Part shown: positions 9,135-20,269 of the stretch, piece by piece
Layout of the letters: every line of letters begins with the position of its first letter
Position numbering within the stretch: the first letter of the stretch is position 1
NCBI RefSeq assembly: GCF_023221595.1
Contig: NZ_CP096563.1
Coordinates: 788,501-852,500 of the forward strand
DNA from: Rhodococcus qingshengii JCM 15477
GTDB taxonomy: Bacteria; Actinomycetota; Actinomycetes; Mycobacteriales; Mycobacteriaceae
Length of the DNA: 64,000 nt
Direction of reading: 5' to 3'
Translations under genes and position numbers: made by a program
Notes under the pieces: generated by a model
Seen by the model: the letters and a program-made list of their open reading frames with translations, nothing else
What the model was told of the DNA's origin: nothing
The model's database searches: none

Positions 9135-10568
9135 TCACTTCACCGGCGTGAGCTTGGGGCGAGACGGGGCTTGTTTGCCGCCCATCAATCCGGCGTAGGC
9201 CAGTGCCTCGGCCAGATTCGCCACTTCGTTGACGCGCATGCCGGGAATGTTCGGGCCGGAATCGACCGGCACGATGGCGCTGGTGAATCCCAGTCGGGCA
9301 GCTTCGATCAGCCGTCGGTTCACCCCGGCAACCCGTCGAACCTCCCCGGCGAGTCCGACCTCGCCGAGGATGACGAGCCCCTTGGGGACGGGTTTGGCTT
9401 TCACGGCGGAAGCGACCGCAATGGCGAGAGCCAGATCGGCACCCGGCTCGGTCATCCGCATACCGCCGACGGTCGCGGCGTAGACGTCGGCCTTCGAGAT
9501 CGACACTCCGACGCGGCGTTCCAACACGGCCAGAACCATGGCCACACGGGCGGTGTCGAGCCCGCTGACGGCTCGGCGAGGTGTCGGTAGCGGCGTGGCG
9601 GCGACGAGCGCCTGAACTTCACCGAGTAGAGGTCGCTTACCGTCCATCATCACGGTGACGGCAGTGCCTTCCACAGCTTCTTCACGGTGATGCAGGAACA
9701 GGCCGGACGGATCGCTGATCTCGTTGATGCCCTGCTCGCTCAGCTCGAAGCATCCGACCTCGTCGGCCGCACCGAATCTGTTCTTCACGCCGCGGACCAT
9801 GCGCAGGGTGGAGTGCTTGTCACCTTCGAAGTGCAGAACCACGTCCACGAGATGCTCGAGCGAGCGCGGACCGGCGACGGCGCCGTCCTTGGTGACGTGG
9901 CCGATCAGAAGCACCGGGATTCCACTGGCCTTGGCCAGGGAGGTCAGGGCGCTGGTGACGGCCTTGACCTGAGTCACGCCGCCGACGACCCCGTCGACGT
10001 CGGCAGCAAGCATGGTCTGCACCGAGTCGACGATGACCAGTGTCGGTTTGACCTGCTCGATGTGGCCGAGGATGGTCGCGAGATCGGATTCGGCCGCCAG
10101 ATACATCCGTTCGTGGACAGAGTTGGTGCGATCTGCCCGAAGCCGAACCTGACCGGCAGACTCCTCGCCCGTGACGTACAACGCTCGATCATCCGCGCTG
10201 CGCATCGCCCAGCGGTAGACGACCTCGAGAAGTAGCGTCGATTTTCCGACGCCGGGTTCTCCGGCGAGCAGCACCACCGAACCCGGTACGACGCCACCGC
10301 CGAGGACGCGGTCCAACTCACCGATCCCCGTGGGTTTGGCCTGCGTCGAGGTGCTGTCGATCTGTGTCAGCGGCGTGGCCGGCGTCGTAGGCAGCACGGC
10401 GCTTGATCCTGCTTTGGCGAGTGAGGCGCCGGCGCGACTGGCGACGGGTGCCACTACGGCGACCTCGGTCATCGAGCCCCACGAATCGCAGTCCGGACAT
10501 CTACCGACCCACTTGGGCACTACCGACTGGCATTCGGAGCAGCGGTAGTTCGATTTCACTTTGGCCAC
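9135..10568 (-). CDS. radA: DNA repair protein RadA
   Basis: RecA-related ATPase that drives branch migration during recombinational repair; 477 residues. The N-terminal zinc finger has Cys10, Cys13, Cys24 and Cys27. The Walker A is GEPGVGKS (103-110), and the RadA-specific KNRFG motif is present ([11 protein letters not shown]). The C-terminal third is a Lon-protease-like domain. The start is GTG 10568, giving [14 protein letters not shown] 13-bp perfect hairpin lies 12 bases upstream of the start, between lpqE and radA. Confidence 0.97.
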   Translation of the reverse strand: MAKVKSNYRCSECQSVVPKWVGRCPDCDSWGSMTEVAVVAPVASRAGASLAKAGSSAVLPTTPATPLTQIDSTSTQAKPTGIGELDRVLGGGVVPGSVVLLAGEPGVGKSTLLLEVVYRWAMRSADDRALYVTGEESAGQVRLRADRTNSVHERMYLAAESDLATILGHIEQVKPTLVIVDSVQTMLAADVDGVVGGVTQVKAVTSALTSLAKASGIPVLLIGHVTKDGAVAGPRSLEHLVDVVLHFEGDKHSTLRMVRGVKNRFGAADEVGCFELSEQGINEISDPSGLFLHHREEAVEGTAVTVMMDGKRPLLGEVQALVAATPLPTPRRAVSGLDTARVAMVLAVLERRVGVSISKADVYAATVGGMRMTEPGADLALAIAVASAVKAKPVPKGLVILGEVGLAGEVRRVAGVNRRLIEAARLGFTSAIVPVDSGPNIPGMRVNEVANLAEALAYAGLMGGKQAPSRPKLTPVK

Positions 10569-10579
10569 CGGGACAGACT

Positions 10580-10610
10580 AGAGGCGGGGTCCGACATGGA
10601 CCCCGCCTCT
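10580..10610 (-). terminator. hairpin between lpqE and radA
   Basis: Perfect 13-bp inverted repeat (arms 10580-10592 and 10598-10610, loop GACAT). It lies 57 bases after the lpqE stop and 12 bases before the radA start on the same strand. It has no clear U-run, so it may be a terminator for lpqE or a structured radA leader. Confidence 0.65.
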
Positions 10611-10666
10611 ATTGTGATTCTGAAGTTGTTCTGCGAGGCGCATTGTGCGCCTTGGTGATTCGAGGC

Positions 10667-11302
10667 TCAGTGCCCAGCTTCTGCAACGTCGGGTGACTTG
10701 TCCGACTCGTTGCGCTCGAGCTGCGGGCCTGCGTCGACAGGTACGTCGACGGTGACCGATCCGGCCTTCTCGAACTTGAAGGTGATCGGGACGGTCAAGC
10801 CGGGGCGAACGCCTGCCTTGATGTCCTGCAGAACGACGAGAGAGAGCGCAGCGGGTGCGTCGTCGTTCTCTTCGTTGTTCTTGATCTGGGTCTCGGCCTC
10901 GGTCGCGGCGCCTTCGCCTGCGGGCAACTGACCGGCCTGCAGCGACGTCTGCGGCTTGATCGTCAAGCCACCTACCTCTTCACCTGCGATGACGCGTGCT
11001 GCGTAATCGGTGGTGATGCTGACGAGCTTGTCCGTGGTCTCGGCGCTGTCGTTCACGACGGTGAACGCGAGCACGGCGTTGCCGCCCGGCTCGATGCTGT
11101 ACTCCTCGGACGAGGGGTAAGCGATGTGCACGTTGCGCAGTGCGATCTCACCGAGGTCGGCGCTGTTGCCGTTCACGGCGGCCTGCTGGACGGCGGTCTG
11201 GCTCACCTGTCCGGAACCGCAAGCGGACAGCGCGATGGCTGCGCCTGCAGCCAGTGCAATGGCGGTAGCGACTCGACGAGTCGGCTTACGGATAGCAGTC
11301 AC
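10667..11302 (-). CDS. lpqE: lipoprotein LpqE-like
   Basis: A 211-residue exported lipoprotein. The signal peptide ends in the lipobox LSAC (Cys28), followed by a beta-rich domain that resembles copper-chaperone-like folds (NVHIAYPSSEEYSIEPGG) and a charged tail. Its place directly upstream of radA and divergent from carD matches Rv3584 (lpqE) in M. tuberculosis. The role is not established; it is predicted on the outer face of the plasma membrane. The 265-bp gap to carD holds the divergent promoters. Confidence 0.85.
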   Translation of the reverse strand: MTAIRKPTRRVATAIALAAGAAIALSACGSGQVSQTAVQQAAVNGNSADLGEIALRNVHIAYPSSEEYSIEPGGNAVLAFTVVNDSAETTDKLVSITTDYAARVIAGEEVGGLTIKPQTSLQAGQLPAGEGAATEAETQIKNNEENDDAPAALSLVVLQDIKAGVRPGLTVPITFKFEKAGSVTVDVPVDAGPQLERNESDKSPDVAEAGH

Positions 11303-11537
11303 GATTTGTCCTCCACGGCGTCAGGTTCGCACTCCACTAGGCAGAGTAGTAGATAAGGTCCCGCGGGCTGGCCGTCGGGTCGCCACAACGGTTGTCTGCG
11401 TGGGCTTTCAGTCCGTTACGCAGGGGTGCTCCAGACCAGTTGAATGCACGTACAACAAGCCCTGTCAACCCCTACGCTCGAGCAAGGATGCCCCTGACCT
11501 GCACAGTTGATGAGTGGTCGGTTCTTTCACGTGTTAA

Positions 11538-12056
<519 letters not shown>

Positions 12057-12078
12057 CTGCAACACAACAAAGCTGACA

Positions 12079-12777
12079 GTGGCAGTAGTAGCCCTGGTAC
12101 CTGCCGCAGGTCGGGGAGTGCGATTGGGCGAGAAGTTGCCCAAGGCATTTGTCGAACTCGGTGGGTGCACCATGCTTGCACGCGCGGTCGATGGACTCCG
12201 GAAATCCGGAGCGATCGACCGCGTTGTTGTCATTGTGCCGCCTGAACTGGTCGAATCCGTCGTAGCCGACCTCGGTCGTGCAGCGGACGTCGACGTCGTC
12301 GGTGGTGGTGCCGAAAGAACCGATTCGGTTCGAGCCGGCCTCAGTGCTGCCGGCGACGCAGATTTTGTGCTCGTGCACGATGCCGCACGGGCATTGACAC
12401 CGCCGGCGTTGATCGCGCGCGTCGTCGACACTCTCCGAGCCGGCAGCTCCGCTGTTATCCCGGTACTTCCGGTTACCGACACGATCAAGTCGGTCGACGT
12501 ACTCGGCGCAGTCACCGGTACGCCTCTGCGTTCGGAGTTGCGTGCGGTTCAAACTCCCCAAGGATTCTCCACCGACGTCCTGCGCAGTGCGTACGACGCC
12601 GGTGACGTCGCCGCGACCGACGACGCCGCTCTGGTCGAGCGTCTCGGTGTTTCGGTGCAGACGATTCCCGGCGACGCTCTCGCCTTCAAGATCACCACTC
12701 CGCTCGACCTGGTCCTTGCACGGGCGCTCCTGAGCTCGGAGACAGCGTTGAGTGCGGATTCACAGGACGGAAATTAG
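12079..12777 (+). CDS. ispD: 2-C-methyl-D-erythritol 4-phosphate cytidylyltransferase
   Basis: Third step of the MEP isoprenoid pathway, joining MEP with CTP to give CDP-methylerythritol. The 232-residue protein opens with the nucleotide-binding glycine-rich stretch [12 protein letters not shown] and contains [11 protein letters not shown], both typical of IspD. The longest frame begins inside carD at 11878, but homologous sequence starts at the GTG at 12079, which also gives the normal family length. It abuts ispF with no gap, so the two are translated together. Confidence 0.97.
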   Translation: MAVVALVPAAGRGVRLGEKLPKAFVELGGCTMLARAVDGLRKSGAIDRVVVIVPPELVESVVADLGRAADVDVVGGGAERTDSVRAGLSAAGDADFVLVHDAARALTPPALIARVVDTLRAGSSAVIPVLPVTDTIKSVDVLGAVTGTPLRSELRAVQTPQGFSTDVLRSAYDAGDVAATDDAALVERLGVSVQTIPGDALAFKITTPLDLVLARALLSSETALSADSQDGN

Positions 12778-13254
<477 letters not shown>

Positions 13255-13265
13255 GATCGCTGGTC

Positions 13266-14660
13266 GTGACCCTGCGCCTATACGACACCGGTACGCGGGC
13301 CCTTCGGGATTTTGTTCCGTTGGCCCCCGGACATGCATCGGTGTACCTGTGTGGGGCGACAGTTCAGGGTGATCCTCACATCGGACACGTTCGCAGCGGC
13401 GTCGCTTTCGACGTGCTGCGTCGCTGGCTGTTGGCGCACGGCAACGACGTTGCCTTCGTGCGCAACGTGACGGACATCGACGACAAGATTCTCAACAAGG
13501 CCGCCGGCGCCGGTCGACCTTGGTGGGAGTGGGCGGCGACGTTCGAGCGGTCGTTCACGTGGGCCTACGACCAACTGGGTGTGCTGCCACCGTCCATCGA
13601 GCCACGGGCCACCGGCCACGTGACGCAGATGGTCGAGATGATGGAACGTCTGATCGAGAACGGCCACGCGTACGCGGCGGGCGGTGACGTCTACTTCGAC
13701 GTGCAGAGCTACCCCGAGTACGGCGCACTGTCCGGCCACAAACTCGACGACGTTCATCAGGGCGAGAGCGCTGCCGAGGGAAAGCGTGATCCTCGCGACT
13801 TCACCCTCTGGAAGGCCGTCAAGCCCGGTGAGCCCTCGTGGCCGACACCGTGGGGACCCGGCCGTCCGGGCTGGCACCTCGAGTGCTCGGCCATGGCGGA
13901 GTTCTATCTCGGGGCGGCATTCGACATCCATTGTGGTGGACGCGATCTCGTCTTCCCGCACCACGAGAACGAAATTGCGCAGGCCAAGTGCGCCGGCGAC
14001 GATTTCGCTCAGTACTGGTTGCACAACGGCTGGGTCACGATGAGTGGCGAGAAGATGTCCAAGTCGTTGGGCAACGTTCTCTCGGTGCCGAACGTGCTCA
14101 AGAAGGTTCGTCCGCAAGAACTTCGGTACTACCTCGGTAGTGCGCACTACCGTTCCAATCTCGAGTACTCGGACGAGGCGTTGGACGAAAGTGCGAAGTC
14201 CTACCAGGGGCTCGAGTCGTTCGTCCTGCGCACACACAAGCGTGCGGGCGGCGTCGAACTCGGTACGTGGACCGAAGGTTTCGCGGCGGCTCTCGACAAC
14301 GACTTGTCGGTGCCGATCGCGTTGGCCGAGATTCACGGCAAGGCGAGCGAGGGTAATTCCGCGCTCGCTGCCGGTGATCTCGACGCGGCTCGGGTGGCTG
14401 CCGGCCAGGTGCGGGCCATGCTCGCGATCCTGGGCGTCGACCCACTCGACGAGCATTGGACGCAGTCCGGTGGCGACACCGAGACGGCAATGGAAGCTTT
14501 GGACGTGTTGGTGCGGGCCGATCTCGATCGTCGGCAGCAGGCACGTACGGAAAAGAACTGGGCGGTGGCGGACGAGGTCCGCGATCGCCTCATCAAGGCG
14601 GGTATCGAAGTAACCGATACTCCCGACGGACCCGAATGGTCCCTTAAGGCAGGGCAGTAA
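13266..14660 (+). CDS. cysS: cysteinyl-tRNA synthetase
   Basis: Class I aminoacyl-tRNA synthetase charging tRNA-Cys; 464 residues. Visible are the zinc-ligand Cys29 (VYLCGATVQ), the HIGH signature at 38-41 and the KMSKS loop at 263-267. The open frame reaches back to 12978 inside ispF, but the homologous N-terminus starts at the GTG at 13266, 11 bp after the ispF stop. MshC, the related mycothiol ligase, also has HIGH/KMSKS, but synteny with ispF and rlmB (Rv3580c region) favours CysS. Confidence 0.95.
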   Translation: MTLRLYDTGTRALRDFVPLAPGHASVYLCGATVQGDPHIGHVRSGVAFDVLRRWLLAHGNDVAFVRNVTDIDDKILNKAAGAGRPWWEWAATFERSFTWAYDQLGVLPPSIEPRATGHVTQMVEMMERLIENGHAYAAGGDVYFDVQSYPEYGALSGHKLDDVHQGESAAEGKRDPRDFTLWKAVKPGEPSWPTPWGPGRPGWHLECSAMAEFYLGAAFDIHCGGRDLVFPHHENEIAQAKCAGDDFAQYWLHNGWVTMSGEKMSKSLGNVLSVPNVLKKVRPQELRYYLGSAHYRSNLEYSDEALDESAKSYQGLESFVLRTHKRAGGVELGTWTEGFAAALDNDLSVPIALAEIHGKASEGNSALAAGDLDAARVAAGQVRAMLAILGVDPLDEHWTQSGGDTETAMEALDVLVRADLDRRQQARTEKNWAVADEVRDRLIKAGIEVTDTPDGPEWSLKAGQ

Positions 14661-14662
14661 CA

Positions 14663-15634
14663 ATGGCTGGAAACTCGAGCAGGCGCGGCGCAGTCCGTAA
14701 GGGCGGCACCAAGAAGGGCCAGGTTGCCGGTTCCGGCGGTAAGCACCGTCGCGGTCTCGAAGGGCGTGGCGCTACGCCGCCCGCCGAGGCACGCACCAAG
14801 CATCCCGCGGCAAAGCGTGCAGCGCGCGCCGCACGTGCCGACGAGAAGCAGGGCCGCGGTGGCCGTCCGGGTCCGGGCCGCAAGGTTCTCGACGGTCCCG
14901 AGACAGTGCTCGGACGCAACCCGGTGGTCGAGTGCCTACGCGCCGGCGTTCCGGCGACTGCACTGTGGGTCGCCGTCGGCACCGAGAGCGACGATCGACT
15001 GAAGGAATCCGTTCAGCTCGCTGCGGATGCCGGCATCTCGATCCTCGAGGTCCCCCGCACCGATCTGGATCGCCTCAGCGCCAACGGTCTTCACCAGGGC
15101 ATCGCCCTGCAGGTTCCGCCGTACCGCTACGCGCACCCGGACGATCTTCTCTCGGAGGCACGCAAGCATGCCGAGCCGCCGCTGCTCGTCGCGCTGGACA
15201 ACATCACCGATCCCCGCAACCTGGGTGCCGTCGTGCGCTCGGTCGCAGCTTTCGGTGGACACGGCGTCGTGATTCCGGAGCGTCGTAGCGCGAGCGTGAG
15301 TGCTGTCGCTTGGCGCACCAGCGCCGGCGCTGCCGCTCGTTTGCCGATTGCTCGGGCAACCAACCTCACCCGCACGCTCAAGGACTGGGCATCGAAGGGT
15401 GTTCAGGTCGTCGGTCTCGACGCCGAGGGCGACACCACTCTCGACGATTTCGACGGCAGCGGTCCCGTTGTGATCGTGGTCGGTTCCGAGGGCAAGGGCC
15501 TTTCGCGCCTCGTCCGCGAGAACTGCGACGCGATCCTGTCGATTCCGATGGCAGGTCCGGTCGAGTCGCTCAACGCCTCGGTTGCCGCCGGAGTCGTCCT
15601 GGCGGACATCGCCCGCAGGCGTCGTAGCAGCTGA
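14663..15634 (+). CDS. rlmB: 23S rRNA (guanosine-2'-O-)-methyltransferase RlmB / TrmH family
   Basis: SPOUT-class methyltransferase, 323 residues, predicted to methylate 23S rRNA in the cytoplasm. A basic, disordered N-terminal tail of about 75 residues rich in Arg, Lys and Gly precedes the substrate-binding domain ([13 protein letters not shown]). The catalytic domain has the three SPOUT motifs: [27 protein letters not shown] and [16 protein letters not shown]. It starts two bases after cysS. The equivalent M. tuberculosis gene is Rv3579c. The long basic tail is common in actinobacterial members. Confidence 0.93.
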   Translation: MAGNSSRRGAVRKGGTKKGQVAGSGGKHRRGLEGRGATPPAEARTKHPAAKRAARAARADEKQGRGGRPGPGRKVLDGPETVLGRNPVVECLRAGVPATALWVAVGTESDDRLKESVQLAADAGISILEVPRTDLDRLSANGLHQGIALQVPPYRYAHPDDLLSEARKHAEPPLLVALDNITDPRNLGAVVRSVAAFGGHGVVIPERRSASVSAVAWRTSAGAAARLPIARATNLTRTLKDWASKGVQVVGLDAEGDTTLDDFDGSGPVVIVVGSEGKGLSRLVRENCDAILSIPMAGPVESLNASVAAGVVLADIARRRRSS

Positions 15635-15668
15635 GTTGTAACGGCTTTCGGGTGAGTCTGGCGGGGTT

Positions 15669-17450
15669 CTAGCTCCGCACCGACCAGGCTTCCCACAGTG
15701 CAGCGTAGGAACCGTCCGCGCCGATCAGTTCGTCATGTGTCCCGCTCTCGACTACGCGGCCACCGCTCATGACGAGTATGCGATCGGCGCGGACTGCTTG
15801 GCTCAGCCGGTGTGCGATCACCACGGCGGTCCTGCCGGCGACTGCGAGCTCGGCTGCCTGATCGAGTAGACCGGCTGCGGTGGTTCCGGCTTCGGCAGTC
15901 GCCTCGTCGAGGATGACGACGGGAGGATCGAGCAGAGCCAGTCGGACGAGGGCTATGTGCTGTGCCTGCGCCGCCGTCAACTGGTACCCACCGGCCCCGA
16001 CCCTGGTCTCGAGTCCGTCCGGAAGTTCATGAATCCATTGAGCTTTCATCGTGTCGACGGCTTCGGCGATCTTCGCATCGTCCGAATCTGGTGCACACAA
16101 CCGGAGATCGTCGGCGATCGTCCCGACGAACACGTGAACTTCCTGGCTGACGAGGACGACGTCGTGCCGAAGTTCGGCATCACTCAGGTCGTCAATCAGT
16201 GTGCCGTCGACGGTGATTCGCCCGTCCCCGACGGGAATGATGCCGGCAATCAGTTTGGCGAGCGTGGTCTTTCCGGCGCCGCTGCTTCCGACGACGGCGA
16301 TTCGTTCCCCCGGTGCGATCGAGATCGAGATCGAATCGATCACCGGGGTGGAGTTGTCGTACGAGTAGGAAACCCGGTCCACCTCGACGCCGATGGGTTC
16401 GGACCGAGCCGAGGCAGGAATGCTCGTGGGCCGCCCGGGCATCGCGGTGACTCCGATCAGGCGAGCCAGGCTGGCACCCGCATCCTGCAATTCGTCGATG
16501 TTCGAGAGAAATACCGCGATGGGGCTGAACAGACTGTGGAAGTAGAGGGCGGCGGCGGTAGCGGCCCCGATGGACACCGAGCCTGTGGTCACGAGCCAGT
16601 AGCCGACGCTCAGGACGGCGGCCAGTCCGAGCAGTTCGGCGCCGTTGAGTTGGGCGAAGAAGTTGGTGCGCAGGCGAACTGCCTGCATGTCGAAGCTGAT
16701 GGCATGCTCGGAGGTCTCGGCGATTCGGCCGATGTGCTCGTCTGTTCGCCGCAGGGCAGTGACAGTGCCTGCGCCTCCGAGAGTTTCGATGAGCTGTTGT
16801 CCCCGCCTGGCCTGCGCAGCGCGAGAGCGTCGGTAGACGGGTCCGGAGCGTCGGAGGAAATGACGAAGAGCGAAATAGTGAATCGGCGCAACGGCAACGA
16901 TTGCCACGGTGAAGCGCCAATCGATCACTCCCACACCGACAAGCGTCAGTGAAATCATGAACAGGGCAGACACGGTGGCGGGTAGTACTCGCGCGATGAC
17001 GGTGTTTACCGCTTCGACGTCGCCCGAGACCCGGGAAATCAGATCACCGGTTCCGGCATCCTCGACCAGTGACGACGGCTGCGCGAGGGTGGCGGCGAAC
17101 ACGTCCTCGCGAAGATCGGCCAGCACGTTCTGCGCGACATTCGCCAGAAGCTGTGTGCTCCACCAGGTCAGCGCAACTCCTGCTGCCGCTGCGCCGAGCA
17201 TGAACGCGGTGATACGCAGGAGTGAGGCAAACGGTTTGCCCTCCGTGACCGCATCGACCATGAGTCCGAGCAGTGCCGGGGTGGACAGGCCGCAGGCCGT
17301 AGCAGAGAGAAGCACGACGGTCGTGAGTGCGAGCGCTCGCTTGCGTGGCCGAAGCAGTGCGATCAATGCGCGGACGGTCTGCTTGGTCGACGCGATCGGC
17401 AGGGCAGATACAACCGGAACAGCAGATGCATCCGGAAGGGTATCGGTCAC
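15669..17450 (-). CDS. exporter-fold ABC transporter, subunit with intact Walker A and B
   Basis: A 593-residue fused membrane and ATPase protein. Six transmembrane helices occupy about residues 35-330, followed by the nucleotide-binding domain. Walker A (GSSGAGKT, about 387-394) and Walker B (VVILDE) are intact and the switch histidine is present (VIAHRLSQ). The signature motif, however, reads LTAAQ instead of LSGGQ. It overlaps the partner gene by four bases and must form a heterodimer with it. The signature-competent site is then contributed by the partner. Beside a siderophore-type binding protein and an AraC gene, a role in siderophore or iron transport (IrtAB/YbtPQ-like) is the best inference; drug or lipid export is possible. 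Confidence 0.88.
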   Translation of the reverse strand: MTDTLPDASAVPVVSALPIASTKQTVRALIALLRPRKRALALTTVVLLSATACGLSTPALLGLMVDAVTEGKPFASLLRITAFMLGAAAAGVALTWWSTQLLANVAQNVLADLREDVFAATLAQPSSLVEDAGTGDLISRVSGDVEAVNTVIARVLPATVSALFMISLTLVGVGVIDWRFTVAIVAVAPIHYFALRHFLRRSGPVYRRSRAAQARRGQQLIETLGGAGTVTALRRTDEHIGRIAETSEHAISFDMQAVRLRTNFFAQLNGAELLGLAAVLSVGYWLVTTGSVSIGAATAAALYFHSLFSPIAVFLSNIDELQDAGASLARLIGVTAMPGRPTSIPASARSEPIGVEVDRVSYSYDNSTPVIDSISISIAPGERIAVVGSSGAGKTTLAKLIAGIIPVGDGRITVDGTLIDDLSDAELRHDVVLVSQEVHVFVGTIADDLRLCAPDSDDAKIAEAVDTMKAQWIHELPDGLETRVGAGGYQLTAAQAQHIALVRLALLDPPVVILDEATAEAGTTAAGLLDQAAELAVAGRTAVVIAHRLSQAVRADRILVMSGGRVVESGTHDELIGADGSYAALWEAWSVRS

Positions 17451-19075
17451 AGCGACTCTCCCTCCCGAACGCCGTGGTCGATCGTGACGACACGGTCACA
17501 CGAATGGAGCAGGGTCGGGCTCGAGGTGATCACCAGAATGGCCTTGTCGGGGAAGTTTCTCAGGGAGTGTGCAATTCGATGCTCGGTGACAGAGTCCACG
17601 GAAGTGGTGGGTTCGTGGAGGACCAGGATCGGCTGGGGTTGATGGAGAGCGCGGGCGAGGAGAAGGCGTTGGCGTTGACCTCCGGAGAGTTTCTTTCCTT
17701 GCTCGCCTACCTCGGAGAGGTGGCCGTCGGGCAGATGCGTCAACACGTCGTCGAGCGCAGATGACGTCATTGCCGACGAGTCGACGTTCGGTGCAGCCAG
17801 ATTGTCGAAGACGGTGCCGGTGAACACGGTTCCTTCATGAGCGGAGACGAACACCTGATCACGAACTCCGTCCGGGCCGAGGTCGGTTGCATCGGTGCCG
17901 AATACGAAGTAAGAGTCGGGGTCCAGCGGAGTCTGAAAGGCGAGTTGTCGTGCCAGTCGATCGGCGGAATCGTCAGCGCGCACGCCCACCACTTCTCCGC
18001 GTCGAGCTGAGACGACAGTTCCGTTGTCCGCCGAAATCAATAGGGCGTCTTCACTTCTGGCAGGTTCGGTCGTGGCCGTGGCGGCCAGCGATTCGATCAG
18101 GTGTGGCTCGGCCAAAAGTTCGGAAAGTCTGCGCGCGGAACCTCGCTTGGCAGCGAGTTCGGCACCGAAGAACCCCAGCGTTTCCATCGGACCGGCAATC
18201 ACTCTGCTCAAGCCGACAACGGTGACGAAATTGCCCACGGTGATCGTGCCTTGATGCGCCATCCACGCGGCTCCAAGCGCAACCGAAGCCAGCACCAACG
18301 CGGAGACCCCGGAATTGAGCGCGGTCAGGCTGGACATTGCTCTGACCGTCCGGATCGCTGCCTTCATCGACTCCCGGCTCGCGTTGACGTATCGCGACAG
18401 GGCGGTGGGTTCAGCCCCGAAACCCTTCAGTACTCGTAGGCCCAGCGTGAAATCCGTTGCAAGCATGCCTGCCTCGGCTGCCTTCTTCTGCTCTGCATAC
18501 ACGCGCTCGTCCAGTGGACCGCTGATCCTGTGGATGAATATGAGCTGCGCAGCGGTGATGAGTACGACGATCAGTGCGAGCGGCCACGAGACGAAGGCAA
18601 GCGAAATCACTGCCGCGGCGAGCCCCGCAAAAGCCGAGCCCTGTTCGGCGACAACCCAGGAAAAGCCCGAGACGTGTGAGGCATCCGAGGTAGAGATGGT
18701 GAGAACTTCACCGGTCGAACGCTGAGCTTTCATCCCCCTGGCATCGAGTACTCGTCTGGCAGCATTCAGTCGTAGGTCGTGTTCGCCGTAGACGAAGACC
18801 TGCGTGTTCAGGCGAACTGCGATGCGCCACGACAGAGCGAGTCCCACGAACAGAGCACACAGCACCGCAAGCCACACGAGAAGTGCTGTGCTGTCGGACT
18901 TTCCGATTGCCCGGTCGACGACGGTGCCGATCAGCACCGGGATGAGGGCTTGAGCTACCTGATACGACGCCTGCCCGGTGACGGCTGCAACCAGTCGCGG
19001 GCCGCGTCCGGAGGAGAATGATCCGACTCGGATCATCTCCATCGGACCGGAACGAGTTTCGGGCAGCGCTGACAC
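17447..19075 (-). CDS. exporter-fold ABC transporter, subunit with degenerate ATPase site
   Basis: First gene of the pair, 542 residues from GTG 19075 (Shine-Dalgarno GGAG eight bases upstream; a GTG at 19105 is also in frame). Six transmembrane helices are followed by an unusual ATPase domain. The Walker A region reads GVRADDSAD with no lysine loop, the Walker B aspartate is a histidine (LVLHEP), and the switch histidine is missing (VITSSPTLL). The signature LSGGQRQR is perfect. This domain can only serve as the signature-giving half in a heterodimer with the downstream subunit. It is divergent from the siderophore-binding-type lipoprotein gene by 200 bp. Confidence 0.88.
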   Translation of the reverse strand: MSALPETRSGPMEMIRVGSFSSGRGPRLVAAVTGQASYQVAQALIPVLIGTVVDRAIGKSDSTALLVWLAVLCALFVGLALSWRIAVRLNTQVFVYGEHDLRLNAARRVLDARGMKAQRSTGEVLTISTSDASHVSGFSWVVAEQGSAFAGLAAAVISLAFVSWPLALIVVLITAAQLIFIHRISGPLDERVYAEQKKAAEAGMLATDFTLGLRVLKGFGAEPTALSRYVNASRESMKAAIRTVRAMSSLTALNSGVSALVLASVALGAAWMAHQGTITVGNFVTVVGLSRVIAGPMETLGFFGAELAAKRGSARRLSELLAEPHLIESLAATATTEPARSEDALLISADNGTVVSARRGEVVGVRADDSADRLARQLAFQTPLDPDSYFVFGTDATDLGPDGVRDQVFVSAHEGTVFTGTVFDNLAAPNVDSSAMTSSALDDVLTHLPDGHLSEVGEQGKKLSGGQRQRLLLARALHQPQPILVLHEPTTSVDSVTEHRIAHSLRNFPDKAILVITSSPTLLHSCDRVVTIDHGVREGESL

Positions 19076-19275
19076 TCGTGAAACTCCTCGCCCAGATCTG
19101 AACACTCGTTGTGCAGTTCTACGGTAGAGCCGGTGCGAGTGCGGAAAGTGCTCGCAGATGCCAAGGGCTACGCGGCAGCGGCCAGATGGAGTATCGACAC
19201 CCCATTACCGGGATCGGGTCTCGATATACCTGGCTGGTCGAAACAAAGTACGTTTGCGAAGAGAGCTGACAGAAG

Positions 19276-20265
19276 ATGAAGAGCACTACCCGAATAGTGG
19301 CTGCGTTGGCCGCGATTGCCCTGCTCGCAGGCTGCCAGAGCAGCACCGAGTCAACAGCGTCGGAGGGCACGACGCAGTTGGCCGAGGCCGGCGCGCTGCC
19401 GGTCACCGTTGATCACGCGTACGGGTCGACCACCATCGAGACCGAACCTCAGCGGATCGTGACGATCGGCTGGAACAGCCAGGATTCGGTCCTCGCACTG
19501 GGCAAGACACCCGTCGCCATGGAGTCGTTCAGTGGGGCAGGCTTGGAGAACGGCATCCTGCCGTGGGACGAAGAATTGTTGGGCGATGTCGAACCCACGT
19601 TGCTCGACAGCACGTCCGGTGTGCCGTTCGAGCAGATCCTGGCGTTGGAGCCGGACGTGATCATCGCAGTGGTCTCGGGAATCACCGAAGACGACTACGC
19701 ACGTCTTTCCCAGATCGCACCCACCATTCCGTTCAAGGAGACCGCATGGGCGACCACGTGGCAGGAACAGTTGTCGACCATCGGATCAGTACTCGGCCAA
19801 CCGAAGCGGGCTGCCGAGCTGATCGAGGAAACTGACGATTCCATAGCCGACCTGGCTGCCGGATCCCCGAATCTGAACGGGAAAACCTTGACCTTCCTCT
19901 CGGGAAACATCGACGGGCTCACCAATTACTGCGCTGACGACGGCCGAGTCATCCTGATGTCCCAGCTCGGACTGAAGCAGTCGGCCGGAAGCGCAGAGCT
20001 GTGCGGCGACACCCAGGGGTCGGTGACTGCATCGCGCGAACAGTACAACGAACTGGACGCGGACGTGATCGTGCTCAACGACGCGAGTGGGCAGGGGCTC
20101 CCCGGATTGATGGGGGACAAGTTGTTTGCCGACCTGCCGGCAGTCAAGGACGGCAGGCTGATTCAGCAGCTCGGTCTGGCACGAGTCATGGCCTTGGCTT
20201 CACCCACGTCGCTGAGCGTCAAATATGCTTTCGCGGAACTGGTCTCGAAGATGAACGGGTTCTGA
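19276..20265 (+). CDS. iron-siderophore ABC transporter substrate-binding lipoprotein (FepB/FecB type)
   Basis: A 329-residue lipoprotein with lipobox LLAGC (Cys20) and a class III periplasmic-binding fold. Family-like stretches include QRIVTIGWNSQDSVLALG near the N-terminus, LALEPDVIIA in the middle and a C-terminal LASPTSLSVKYAFAEL. These proteins bind ferric siderophores or haem outside the membrane. No FecCD-type permease or FepC ATPase is in the window; the only transporter nearby is the divergent exporter-fold ABC pair. It converges on the AraC gene with a four-base gap. Confidence 0.88.
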   Translation: MKSTTRIVAALAAIALLAGCQSSTESTASEGTTQLAEAGALPVTVDHAYGSTTIETEPQRIVTIGWNSQDSVLALGKTPVAMESFSGAGLENGILPWDEELLGDVEPTLLDSTSGVPFEQILALEPDVIIAVVSGITEDDYARLSQIAPTIPFKETAWATTWQEQLSTIGSVLGQPKRAAELIEETDDSIADLAAGSPNLNGKTLTFLSGNIDGLTNYCADDGRVILMSQLGLKQSAGSAELCGDTQGSVTASREQYNELDADVIVLNDASGQGLPGLMGDKLFADLPAVKDGRLIQQLGLARVMALASPTSLSVKYAFAELVSKMNGF

Positions 20266-20269
20266 CCAG

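Noticed and set aside
13278..14663. 461-codon open frame on the minus strand across cysS
   Set aside because: Exact antisense shadow of a well-conserved gene in high-GC DNA; its translation matches no family I know.
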